A stretch of 6,652 nucleotides of DNA. Source: an uncultured Terriglobales bacterium. Lineage in GTDB: Bacteria; Acidobacteriota; Terriglobia; Terriglobales; Acidobacteriaceae. Location: the NCBI GenBank assembly GCA_955652845.1, contig CATPBY010000342.1, positions 1 to 6,652 of the forward strand, given 5' to 3'. A model generated the notes under the pieces. It made no database searches and was not told where the DNA came from. It worked only from the letters and a program-made list of their open reading frames with translations. Below are positions 1 through 6,406 of the stretch, in pieces (within the stretch, counting starts at the first letter, position 1; each line of letters starts with the position of its first letter). The translations under genes were made by a program, and so were the position numbers.

Positions 1-756
1 CCGGTTGCTGCGGTAGGTGGCCCGAATGCCGCTCTCGCGGGCATTCTTGCCGGATTCTTCCCCTTTGGCGTAGGCGCGGTCTACACCGGACAATATGCCA
101 AGGGCCTGGCCCACCTGTTGATTTTCACCAGCCTGGTTTGGGGACTGTCTTCCGGCCACATAGGTCCCTTGGAACCGGTCCTCGGTATTGCCCTCGCCTT
201 TTTTTTAGTTTTCCAGATAATTGATGCGGTGCGCTCGGCCAGGGCCATTCAGTTGGGGCAACCGGCTCCAGATCCTTTTGGCTTGGCTCGTGCTTTCGGC
301 ACCGGCGACAGGACTGACCTTTCGAAAGTGCCGGTCGGAGCGGTCGTCCTCATCGGTCTGGGCATACTCTTCATGCTGCACAACATTGGGTGGTTCTTCA
401 GCATGGATCGCTTCTGGCCGATCATCTTGATCGCGATTGGTGGATGGCTCTTTGCCCGGCGCTACGGCCTCGTCGGACACACCACTTATGACTGTGATCG
501 CTGCCGGGCCCGTGGTTTGATGGGACCTGCGGTGCTGGTAACTCTGGGCGTGCTCTTTCTGCTGGAAACCCAAGGCGTCATTTCCTTTGGACGCACCTGG
601 CCAGTACTGCTGGTAGTGATCGGGTTGGTCAAGGTTTATCAGGGCAGCAGTGCAACCGCCGGCCATGTCGACAGCCTGCCGTCCGGTGCGGGGGGCTCGG
701 CAGGAGTCCCGGCTGTCCCGCCACAACCGCCTGCTAACGAGGTGAAAAATGGCTAG
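1..756 (+). CDS. Polytopic membrane protein with two LiaF-like (DUF5668-type) hairpins, 5'-truncated by window edge
   Basis: The frame is open from base 1 and ends at TAG 754-756, so 251 C-terminal residues are visible and the true start lies upstream. Numbering visible residues from 1, hydrophobic segments lie near 10-27, 36-51, 57-75, 110-128, 137-151, 173-190 and 199-213. The stretch around 20-37 (PFGVGAVYTGQYAKG) resembles the TM2-like motif of membrane proteins that follow a zinc-ribbon or B-box domain. From memory, acidobacterial homologues carry such a domain at the N-terminus, but it cannot be seen here. Residues 110-154 and 173-214 are two related units of the form helix, short turn, Arg-x-Trp-Pro, helix, as in LiaI/LiaF-like membrane regions. 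A lone Cys-x-x-Cys (C165, C168) sits between them. The tail is Gly/Pro-rich and probably disordered. The next gene overlaps by 8 bases, implying translational coupling. The function is unknown; an envelope-stress role is inference from family and neighbour. Confidence 0.8.
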   Translation, partial: PVAAVGGPNAALAGILAGFFPFGVGAVYTGQYAKGLAHLLIFTSLVWGLSSGHIGPLEPVLGIALAFFLVFQIIDAVRSARAIQLGQPAPDPFGLARAFGTGDRTDLSKVPVGAVVLIGLGILFMLHNIGWFFSMDRFWPIILIAIGGWLFARRYGLVGHTTYDCDRCRARGLMGPAVLVTLGVLFLLETQGVISFGRTWPVLLVVIGLVKVYQGSSATAGHVDSLPSGAGGSAGVPAVPPQPPANEVKNG

Positions 757-2209
757 CCCAGCGCAAGTTCCGCCTGCCAGGCAGCGGCGCTCATTTGCCG
801 GTCCAGTGGTGCTGATCGTATTGGGGATTTTCTTCCTGCTCGGCAACATGGGCGTTCTGCACTGGTTCACCCTCGGCCACTGGTTCGCGCGTTTCTGGCC
901 CCTGCTGATCATTCTTTGGGGCGTAATCAAGCTGATGGAATATCAGCAGGCGCAACGGGAGGGAATCCGGCCCTCGGGGATCGGTCCGGGCGGGGTCTTC
1001 CTGTTGATCGTTCTTATTGTGGCCGGTCTCTCCGCCAGTCAGGCGTCACGGTTGAACTGGGGAGAAATTCGCGACCAAATGCATATTGACGACAGCGATT
1101 TCCCGATGTTCGGACACACCTATACTTACGATGAACAATTGCAGCAGGCCTTTCCGGCCGGCACCAGCCTGCGGGTAAACAACACTCGCGGAGCGGTTAA
1201 TGTGAAAACCTCCGACGATAACCAGATCCACGTAAGTGTTCACAAGAAAGTGAACGCTGAAAGTCAGTCCGATGCCGATAAACTCAACGCCAGCGCAAAA
1301 CCGCAGATCATGCTCAACGACGGCGTAATTACTCTTAATGCAAACAACGGAGGTGCGGGCGATCATGCGATTACCATCGATCTGGATGTTTCCGCTCCGC
1401 GTAATGCATCGGTCACCATTTCCACTCGCCGAGGTGATGTTAACGTTGCCGGACGGGACGGAGACGCCGACATTGCCGGACAGCATGGAGATGTCGCGGT
1501 CTCAGATATCAATGGCAAAGTCAGCCTCAATCTAGGCCATAGCTCCGCGAGAGTTAGTCAAATTACGGGAGAGGTTTCAATACAGGGAACCGGCGACGAT
1601 GTTTCGGCACAGAATGTTAAAGGCGCGTTGCGCTTAAGCGGTGAGTTTGACAGCATTAAGTTGGGCAAGGTCAGTGGCGAGGTCAGCTTCAAGTCAGCCC
1701 GGACAGACATGGAGTTCTCCGGCCTTAGCGGTGATCTGGATATGGATTCGGGCGACTTGCGAGCCAGCGGCCTGACCGGGCCGTTGCGCTTGATCACGCG
1801 CTCTAAAGATATCCATATAGACGGCGTCTCCGGTGACGTGCGCGTGCAGGATGAAAATGGCGCGGTCGAGCTGCACATGAGCAAGCTTGGCAGCACGCAG
1901 GTAAATAACCGCAGTGGTGAGATACAGGTGTACGTTCCTGACAAGGCCGGCTTTCAACTGGAGGCGCGGGCTCACGGCGGCGAGATCGAATCGGATTTTG
2001 GGGAGCTAAAGGTCAGCAACACGGACGACCAGGGCACTGCCACGGGTACAGTCGGGGCCGGTGGACCCCGCCTCGTGCTCAACAACGAGCATGGGACGAT
2101 TGGCATCCGCAGGGGATCGGCTCTGGCCGAAGTTTCTGAGCCACCGCGATCTCCAAAAATGCCGAAGGTACCGGGATCATCCAAAATACCCGAGCCCACG
2201 GAAAACTAA
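749..2209 (+). CDS. Membrane-anchored DUF4097-type beta-solenoid protein with N-terminal LiaF-like hairpin
   Basis: This is a 486-residue protein. ATG 749 is preceded by GAGGTG (739-744) at a suitable distance and lies inside the end of the upstream gene. Residues 17-34 and 45-62 form a hydrophobic hairpin containing ARFWPLLII, related to the two hairpins in the upstream protein. Residues 81-99 are a third membrane segment. Positive residues cluster at 11-14 and 61-74, so the positive-inside rule puts the N-terminus and the 63-80 loop in the cytoplasm and everything after 100 outside. Residues about 140-455 are a repetitive beta domain of the DUF4097 (putative adhesin) type. Gly-Asp/Glu/Lys-hydrophobic turns recur about every 9 residues from G229 to G390 (G229, 238, 247, 256, 274, 282, 292, 310, 328, 344, 362, 371, 390). 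The last 25 residues are Pro/Ser/Lys-rich. No catalytic motif is visible. DUF4097 proteins often accompany LiaF-like membrane proteins and sigma or anti-sigma genes; the ligand here is unknown. A sensing or scaffold role is inference. Confidence 0.9.
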   Translation: MASPAQVPPARQRRSFAGPVVLIVLGIFFLLGNMGVLHWFTLGHWFARFWPLLIILWGVIKLMEYQQAQREGIRPSGIGPGGVFLLIVLIVAGLSASQASRLNWGEIRDQMHIDDSDFPMFGHTYTYDEQLQQAFPAGTSLRVNNTRGAVNVKTSDDNQIHVSVHKKVNAESQSDADKLNASAKPQIMLNDGVITLNANNGGAGDHAITIDLDVSAPRNASVTISTRRGDVNVAGRDGDADIAGQHGDVAVSDINGKVSLNLGHSSARVSQITGEVSIQGTGDDVSAQNVKGALRLSGEFDSIKLGKVSGEVSFKSARTDMEFSGLSGDLDMDSGDLRASGLTGPLRLITRSKDIHIDGVSGDVRVQDENGAVELHMSKLGSTQVNNRSGEIQVYVPDKAGFQLEARAHGGEIESDFGELKVSNTDDQGTATGTVGAGGPRLVLNNEHGTIGIRRGSALAEVSEPPRSPKMPKVPGSSKIPEPTEN

Positions 2210-2254
2210 GAGCTGTCACAGCAAAGGCTGACGCGTTTGCGCGAGAACCGCAGT
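2210..2254. other. Short convergent intergenic gap with weak palindromes
   Basis: These 45 bases separate the stop of the DUF4097-type gene from the stop of the minus-strand small gene. They contain GCTGTCACAGC (2212-2222), a perfect palindrome about a single base, and CGCG-TTTG-CGCG (2232-2243). CACAGC (2217-2222) can also pair with GCTGTG (2262-2267). None has the stem length plus T-run of a standard intrinsic terminator in either direction, so termination here is not demonstrated. Confidence 0.35.
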
Positions 2255-2410
2255 CTAGTGAGCTGTGGAAGAGGAAGTGGAACTGGACGAACTGCTCGCT
2301 TTCTGGGCGATGAGTCCTACTCCCAGCCCTCCAACGGCCCCCGCCAGCATTCCTAATAGAATCAGAACGACTGTGCTCTCAACCAACGTATCTTTACCGG
2401 TCATCCACAT
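2255..2410 (-). CDS. Small 51-residue single-helix membrane protein with glycine zipper
   Basis: On the minus strand, ATG (2410-2408) opens a 51-codon frame ending in TAG (2257-2255). The N-terminus is short (MWMTGKDTLVES). One membrane segment follows at about residues 13-35, rich in Val/Leu/Gly, and then a tail of Gln-Lys-Ala followed by a Ser/Thr run (residues 39-49). Glycines 20, 24, 28 and 32 are exactly four apart (GxxxGxxxGxxxG), the pattern of a glycine zipper that packs helices together. Support for a real gene: GGGAG (2423-2419) ends 8 bases before the ATG, and a near-consensus sigma-70 promoter lies just upstream. A second ATG at codon 3 is a possible alternative start. I do not recognise the family. 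It could be a small membrane partner, a holin-like or toxin-like peptide, or a membrane-complex subunit; the sequence does not decide. It is convergent with the DUF4097-type gene and divergent from the carbonic anhydrase gene. Confidence 0.66.
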   Translation of the reverse strand: MWMTGKDTLVESTVVLILLGMLAGAVGGLGVGLIAQKASSSSSSTSSSTAH

Positions 2411-2418
2411 TTTCTACT

Positions 2419-2423
2419 CTCCC
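2419..2423 (-). promoter_or_regulatory. Shine-Dalgarno of the small membrane protein
   Basis: Read on the minus strand, GGGAG followed by AGTAGAAA precedes ATG at 2410, a spacing of 8 bases. This is a near-ideal distance and favours the first ATG over the second one at codon 3. Confidence 0.6.
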
Positions 2424-2439
2424 GCGAACACCAAGCATG

Positions 2440-2467
2440 ATTCTATCGTGGAACCTTGCTTCGTCAA
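2440..2467 (-). promoter_or_regulatory. Sigma-70-type promoter for the small membrane protein
   Basis: On the minus strand, TTGACG (2467-2462, five of six to TTGACA) is followed after 16 bases by TAGAAT (2445-2440, five of six to TATAAT). Transcription would start near 2433, giving a leader of roughly 23 bases that contains the Shine-Dalgarno sequence. This is the best promoter match I found in the window. Confidence 0.6.
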
Positions 2468-2524
2468 GACACACGAAAGTGCCACGGAAATTCGAGCCTG
2501 CGACAGCCTGTGAGCAATCGACGA

Positions 2525-2532
2525 TATAGAAT
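2525..2532 (+). promoter_or_regulatory. Candidate -10 element for the carbonic anhydrase / hisS / aspS unit
   Basis: TATAGAAT (2525-2532) is a good -10-like stretch, but no matching -35 is visible at 16-18 bases upstream, where the sequence is CGACAGCC-like. If used, it would give a leader of about 90 bases before ATG 2628. It lies within the intergenic space that also carries the oppositely directed promoter. An activator-dependent promoter or a different site is equally possible. Confidence 0.25.
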
Positions 2533-2609
2533 GTGTTGCTTACGCCGCCGCCCGCATCCGTGGTATGTTCAAATTCTTCGTTCTTCGTCATTTACAAGCA
2601 GACATCCGT

Positions 2610-2614
2610 GGAGG
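2610..2614 (+). promoter_or_regulatory. Probable Shine-Dalgarno of the carbonic anhydrase gene
   Basis: GGAGG at 2610-2614 is the best ribosome-binding sequence before ATG 2628. The 13-base spacing is somewhat long. It falls well downstream of the earlier in-frame ATG at 2565, which has no such sequence, and so supports the later start. Confidence 0.45.
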
Positions 2615-2627
2615 CATAGCCGGCGAG

Positions 2628-3155
2628 ATGATTCGTTCTTACAGGGGCGTGGCGCCGATCATTCCGCCCTCGTGCTATGTGGACGATTCAGCCCAGATCA
2701 TTGGTGACGTGATTCTGGGAGAGCACGCCAGCATTTGGATGAACGCTGTCCTCCGCGGGGATGTGAATTCCATTACGGTAGGAGCGCACTCGAATGTGCA
2801 GGACTGCAGTGTGTTGCACGGAATGAAAGGGGAATATCAGGTTTCGCTCGGTGAATACGTCACCGTCGGACACAGCGTGACGCTCCACGGTTGTGTCATC
2901 GGAGATCGCTGTCTCATAGGAATGGGATCGATCATCTTGAACGGAGCGCGGATTGGCGCGGGATCGATCATTGCGGCAGGCACGCTGATTCCGGAGAAGA
3001 CCACGGTTGAACCTGGATCACTGTGGATGGGCTCGCCGGGAAAATTCCGCCGCAAATTGGAAGAGAAAGATCAGGAAAGCATTATGCGCTACGCAAATAA
3101 TTATCTGCAATATAAAGAAACGTATCTGCGCGAGAGAAAAGACTCGTCATCCTGA
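2628..3155 (+). CDS. Gamma-class carbonic anhydrase family protein (CamH/YrdA-like)
   Basis: From ATG 2628 this is a 175-residue protein with the usual opening of the family (MIRSYRGVAPII). The ATG at 2565 would add 21 atypical residues. Left-handed beta-helix hexapeptides run from about 20 to 135 (for example IIGDVI, VLRGDV, VTVGHS, CVIGDR). The likely metal ligands are His64, His82 and His87, the last two in GHSVTLHG. Arg43 and Asp45 (RGDV) and Gln58-Asp59 match the trimer-interface and active-site residues of the archaeal enzyme Cam. The short stretch between His64 and His82 means the acidic proton-shuttle loop of Cam is absent, as in CamH. A C-terminal helix (about 141-170) with RYANNYLQYKETYL is typical. 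The family forms cytoplasmic trimers that interconvert CO2 and bicarbonate, but many YrdA/PaaY-type members have no proven activity. It lies 67 bases before hisS on the same strand and is probably in the same transcript. Confidence 0.9.
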   Translation: MIRSYRGVAPIIPPSCYVDDSAQIIGDVILGEHASIWMNAVLRGDVNSITVGAHSNVQDCSVLHGMKGEYQVSLGEYVTVGHSVTLHGCVIGDRCLIGMGSIILNGARIGAGSIIAAGTLIPEKTTVEPGSLWMGSPGKFRRKLEEKDQESIMRYANNYLQYKETYLRERKDSSS

Positions 3156-3172
3156 CGTGATTGATTGGGCTA

Positions 3173-3193
3173 AGAGCTGAGAGCTGAGAGCCG
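3173..3193. repeat. Tandem 7-base repeat between carbonic anhydrase gene and hisS
   Basis: AGAGCTG occurs three times in a row (3173-3179, 3180-3186, and 3187-3193 with one change, AGAGCCG). The related octamer TAAGAGCC follows at 3199-3206. From memory, GAGAGCT-type tandem runs are frequent between genes in Acidobacteria. Whether this one does anything is unknown. It lies in the hisS leader region. Confidence 0.7.
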
Positions 3194-3222
3194 AACCCTA
3201 AGAGCCACAAAGCTGGAAACGA

Positions 3223-4503
3223 ATGATCAAAGCTGTCCGAGGAACGCGCGATCTGCTTCCGCCGGAAACGGCGACGTGGAATTTTGTCGAGGCAGCGGTG
3301 CGGGACGTCTTTCGGGCCTACAACTTTCACGAAATTCGCACTCCTATCTTCGAGGAGACTCAGCTCTTTGCCCGCAGCGTCGGCGAAGAGACGGACATCG
3401 TTTCTAAGGAAATGTATACATGGGAAGATCGGGCGCGTGCTGAGAGCGAAAAAGGCCAATCGCTGACTCTGCGTCCGGAAAATACGGCCGGAGTCGTCCG
3501 TGCCTACATCGAGCACAAACTCTGGGAGCGCGGGCTGCAGAAGCTTTACTACATCGGACCGCAGTTCCGGCGAGAGCGTCCGCAGAAGGGACGTTATCGG
3601 CAGTTCTATCAGATCGGAGCGGAGGTCATTGGTCCGGCGAGCGCCGGCAGCGAATCCCCGGCACGCGACGCAGAAGTGCTTGAACTGCTCGCTACGTTGC
3701 TCGACCGCCTGGGCATCACCGGCTGGAACCTGGAACTTAATTCCGTGGGCTGTCCCAGCGACCGCGCTGCTTACAATGAAGCGTTGAGGAAAGCTCTCGA
3801 GCCCGTAGTTTCGCAGATGGACGCTGATTGCCAGCGGCGTGCCGTCACCAATCCCCTGCGGGTGTTTGACTGCAAAGTTCCTGCGGACCAGCCCATTATC
3901 GAGAAGCTGCCGCGCATCAGCCAGTTTCTCGACGAACCGTGCCGGAAGCACTTCGACCAAGTGCAGGAGATCCTGAAATCGGTCGGAGTTGCCTTTCATC
4001 TAAACGACAGACTTGTACGTGGGCTCGATTATTACACTCGCACAGCATTTGAGTTCAGTCATGGCGCTCTGGGCGCGCAGAATGCGATACTCGGCGGAGG
4101 CCGTTACGACGGGCTTTCAGAATCGCTGGGCGGCCCGCCGGCTCCGGGGATTGGTTTTGCCATCGGAGAAGACCGCCTGGTGCTGGCCTTGAAAGAATCA
4201 ACCGAGGCGATGCAACGTAAGCCGGACGTTTACATCGCGCCGTTAGGGCTGGGCATGGATCGCGAGGGGGCCCGGGTGGCGCGCGAGCTTCGCCGTCATG
4301 ATGTGGTGGTGGAATTAGGCGACGAAAGCTTTCGGCTGAAGAAATCGCTGGAGACTGCCAGCAAAATCGGCGCGCGGTTTGCTTTGATCGTAGGCGAAAA
4401 TGAAGTCAAGTCCGGCTCGTTCGCATTGAAAGAACTGGAAACCGGACAACAGACTTCTGTGGCTCGCGCCGAGTTAGCGCAAAAAATTCAGTCTGGTCAT
4501 TGA
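3223..4503 (+). CDS. hisS: Histidyl-tRNA synthetase
   Basis: This 426-residue class II synthetase charges tRNA-His with histidine using ATP in the cytoplasm, and its length is normal for the bacterial enzyme. Visible signatures: GTRDLLPPE near the N-terminus (7-15); the motif 1 region around IRTPIFEE (38-45); TLRPENTAG (82-90), the amino-acid and ATP pocket, with Asn where E. coli has Gly; motif 2 FRRERPQKGRYRQFYQIG (115-132); the histidine-specific segment LVRGLDYYTRTAFEF (264-278), with catalytic Arg266; and motif 3 GGGRYDGL through GIGFAIGEDRL (291-319). The anticodon-binding domain runs from about 333 (PDVYIAPLG) to 422. The start ATG 3223 has only a modest GGA at 3215-3217. No T-box or tRNA-like leader is visible. 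The aspS gene follows closely, the common hisS-aspS pairing. Confidence 0.98.
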   Translation: MIKAVRGTRDLLPPETATWNFVEAAVRDVFRAYNFHEIRTPIFEETQLFARSVGEETDIVSKEMYTWEDRARAESEKGQSLTLRPENTAGVVRAYIEHKLWERGLQKLYYIGPQFRRERPQKGRYRQFYQIGAEVIGPASAGSESPARDAEVLELLATLLDRLGITGWNLELNSVGCPSDRAAYNEALRKALEPVVSQMDADCQRRAVTNPLRVFDCKVPADQPIIEKLPRISQFLDEPCRKHFDQVQEILKSVGVAFHLNDRLVRGLDYYTRTAFEFSHGALGAQNAILGGGRYDGLSESLGGPPAPGIGFAIGEDRLVLALKESTEAMQRKPDVYIAPLGLGMDREGARVARELRRHDVVVELGDESFRLKKSLETASKIGARFALIVGENEVKSGSFALKELETGQQTSVARAELAQKIQSGH

Positions 4504-4544
4504 TCGGCACTGCGGCCGTTCCTGGCTCTAAAAATCGTTGTTTG

Positions 4545-4550
4545 AAGGGA
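4545..4550 (+). promoter_or_regulatory. Shine-Dalgarno that fixes the TTG start of aspS
   Basis: AAGGGA at 4545-4550 stands 6 bases before TTG 4557. It is the strongest ribosome-binding sequence near the front of aspS. It selects this TTG over the earlier in-frame TTG codons at 4500 (overlapping the hisS stop) and 4542. Confidence 0.65.
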
Positions 4551-4556
4551 TACAGT

Positions 4557-6383
4557 TTGCTCGACTTTCTTGGCGATCTTCGGCGGACTCACACATGCGG
4601 CGCGCTACGGGCGCCAGACTCTGGCAAACAAGCTGTGCTCATGGGTTGGGTCAACCGCCGTCGTGATCTCGGCAACCTGATTTTCATCGACGTGCGGGAT
4701 CGCACAGGCGTAACTCAAGTGGTCTTTAATAAAGAGCGCGATCCGGCAATTCACCAAAAGGCGAGCACACTGCGCAATGAATTCGTCATCGCGGTGACCG
4801 GTAAAGCCAAGCAACGCGTTGCGGACACAATCAACAAGAATATTCCAACCGGAGAAGTCGAACTGATTGCACAGGAACTGCGTATCCTGAATGATTCCAG
4901 GCAGCCGCCGTTTCTGCCCAGTGAGACGGTGCTGCCCAATGAAGAAATGCGCCTGAAGTATCGATACATTGATCTGCGCCGCGACGCCATGCAGCAGAAC
5001 ATAGAGTTGCGGCATAAAGTGTCGATCGCAATCCGCGAACATCTTTCCGCCCAGGGATTTTTCGAGATCGAGACTCCGTTTATGACCCGGTCGACGCCCG
5101 AAGGCGCACGGGATTATCTCGTCCCCAGCCGGGTGCAGCCGGGGAGTTTCTATGCGCTGCCCCAGTCGCCGCAACTTTTCAAGCAGATTCTGATGATCTC
5201 GGGCTTTGACCGATACTTCCAGATCGTGCGCTGCTTCCGCGATGAAGATTTGCGAGCCGACCGGCAACCCGAGTTCACCCAGATCGATCTGGAGATGTCG
5301 TATCCGCAACCCGAGCGCGTATGGGAAGTAGTGGAGGGCTTTTTGAGCGCGGCATTTAAAGCCGCGGGACATGAAATCGGAACGCCGTTCCCGCGCATGA
5401 GCTATGACCAAGCCATTCGGCTTTATGGCAGTGACAAGCCGGACATGCGCCTTCCCGCGATGACCGACGTGCGCCAGGCTTTCACCTCGGACAATCTTGC
5501 CGCCCTGGCGGTGAATCCAGATCTGCCGATAGTAGCCATTCGTATTCCACAGGTTGGCGAGCTTTCGCGCAAAGAGCGTGACGAAATCAAAGCGATGTTC
5601 CTGGCGAAGGGAAGCGCGAAATTGTTCGAAGACTTCAAGCGTCTGGAGAAAAGCTTTCCCCAGTCCACGGCGGGTATTCGCCAGGAAATCGCTGCCGAAG
5701 CGAATGATCTGATCGTGGTCGTGGCCGGAGATGGCAAGCCGGGGGAGCACAAGTCTGAAGGTGGGGTGAAGCGTGAGGTCAAGCAACACGATCACGCGGT
5801 TTACACAGCCGCCGGCCTGCTGCGGATTGCATTGGGGCAGAAGTATGCAGACCGTCACGGCGCCTTCAAGAAAAGTGGCGTGCCCGCGAATGATTTCCGC
5901 TTTCTGTGGGTCACCGATTTCCCGATGTTTGAATGGGATGAGGACGGCCAGCGCTGGGCGGCGGCGCACCATCCATTTACTTCGCCGCATGAGCACGATA
6001 TGGACAAGCTCGAGTCCGATCCCGCCGCGGTGCGTGCCTTGGCTTACGATGTTGTCTTGAACGGCACCGAACTCGGCTCAGGTTCGATTCGTATTCACCG
6101 CCAGGACATCCAAAGCAAGATTTTCCATGCTCTCGGCATGACCGAAGATGAAGCCCGCTCCCGCTTTGGCTTCTTCCTGGAGGCGCTGGAATACGGCACA
6201 CCTCCGCATGGCGGGATCGCGTTGGGCCTCGACCGCATTGTCATGATCCTGGCTGGCGCGGACAGTCTGCGGGAGGTAATTCCGTTCCCCAAGACCGCCC
6301 GGGCCGTGGATTTAATGGTGGATGCACCCACGCCGGTGAGTGAAGCGCAGTTAAAAGAGTTGGGGATTGTGGTGAAAAAATAA
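4557..6383 (+). CDS. aspS: Aspartyl-tRNA synthetase
   Basis: From TTG 4557 this is a 608-residue class II synthetase that attaches aspartate to tRNA-Asp. The start gives the family-like opening (M)LDFLGDLRRTHTCG. An upstream start at 4500 would add 19 unrelated residues. The N-terminal OB-fold anticodon domain contains GWVNRRRDLGNLIFIDVRDR (30-49). The catalytic domain has ETPFMTRSTPEGARDYLVPSR (motif 1 and flipping loop, 172-192), QSPQLFKQ (203-210), RCFRDEDLRADRQPEFTQID (motif 2, 225-244) and GIALGLDRIVMIL (motif 3, 553-565, Arg560). The bacterial GAD insertion domain lies around 300-430 and carries an extra charged stretch at about 395-414. Leu38 in RRRDLG is the residue seen in tRNA-Asp-specific enzymes such as E. 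coli's; non-discriminating enzymes of the Pseudomonas type have His there. The gene lies 53 bases after hisS and was probably co-transcribed and coordinated with it. Confidence 0.97.
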   Translation: MLDFLGDLRRTHTCGALRAPDSGKQAVLMGWVNRRRDLGNLIFIDVRDRTGVTQVVFNKERDPAIHQKASTLRNEFVIAVTGKAKQRVADTINKNIPTGEVELIAQELRILNDSRQPPFLPSETVLPNEEMRLKYRYIDLRRDAMQQNIELRHKVSIAIREHLSAQGFFEIETPFMTRSTPEGARDYLVPSRVQPGSFYALPQSPQLFKQILMISGFDRYFQIVRCFRDEDLRADRQPEFTQIDLEMSYPQPERVWEVVEGFLSAAFKAAGHEIGTPFPRMSYDQAIRLYGSDKPDMRLPAMTDVRQAFTSDNLAALAVNPDLPIVAIRIPQVGELSRKERDEIKAMFLAKGSAKLFEDFKRLEKSFPQSTAGIRQEIAAEANDLIVVVAGDGKPGEHKSEGGVKREVKQHDHAVYTAAGLLRIALGQKYADRHGAFKKSGVPANDFRFLWVTDFPMFEWDEDGQRWAAAHHPFTSPHEHDMDKLESDPAAVRALAYDVVLNGTELGSGSIRIHRQDIQSKIFHALGMTEDEARSRFGFFLEALEYGTPPHGGIALGLDRIVMILAGADSLREVIPFPKTARAVDLMVDAPTPVSEAQLKELGIVVKK

Positions 6384-6406
6384 GATTGACGTGTGTGTTT
6401 GAAGCA

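Noticed and set aside
205..930. A 241-codon minus-strand frame over the membrane protein genes
   Set aside because: It is antisense to two frames with coherent membrane-helix patterns, and its composition (many Arg, Gln, Cys, His) looks like a shadow.
2265..2513. An 82-codon plus-strand frame
   Set aside because: It is antisense to the better supported small membrane gene, has low-complexity Pro/Ser/Thr content and lacks a Shine-Dalgarno sequence.
2394..2591. A 65-codon minus-strand frame between the small gene and the carbonic anhydrase gene
   Set aside because: There is no Shine-Dalgarno before its ATG, it covers the promoter of the small gene, and it has no domain-like pattern.
2555..2611. 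Direct repeat CATCCGTGG at 2555-2563 and 2603-2611
   Set aside because: Two 9-base copies 48 bases apart, with no symmetry and no promoter-linked placement, are weak evidence for an operator.
2565..2627. Upstream ATG start for the carbonic anhydrase
   Set aside because: The added 21 residues are not family-like and there is no ribosome-binding sequence. ATG 2628 gives the standard N-terminus and length.
3156..3222. T-box or other riboswitch ahead of hisS
   Set aside because: The gap is only 67 bases, has no T-box consensus or terminator stem, and is largely a simple tandem repeat.
3082..3999. A 305-codon open frame on the minus strand across hisS
   Set aside because: It is antisense to clear HisRS motifs, spans the tandem repeat, and has no recognisable domain.
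4605..5996. A 463-codon open frame on the minus strand across aspS
   Set aside because: It lies wholly antisense to a clearly recognised AspRS, shows no family motif, and is explained by codon bias in a GC-rich gene.
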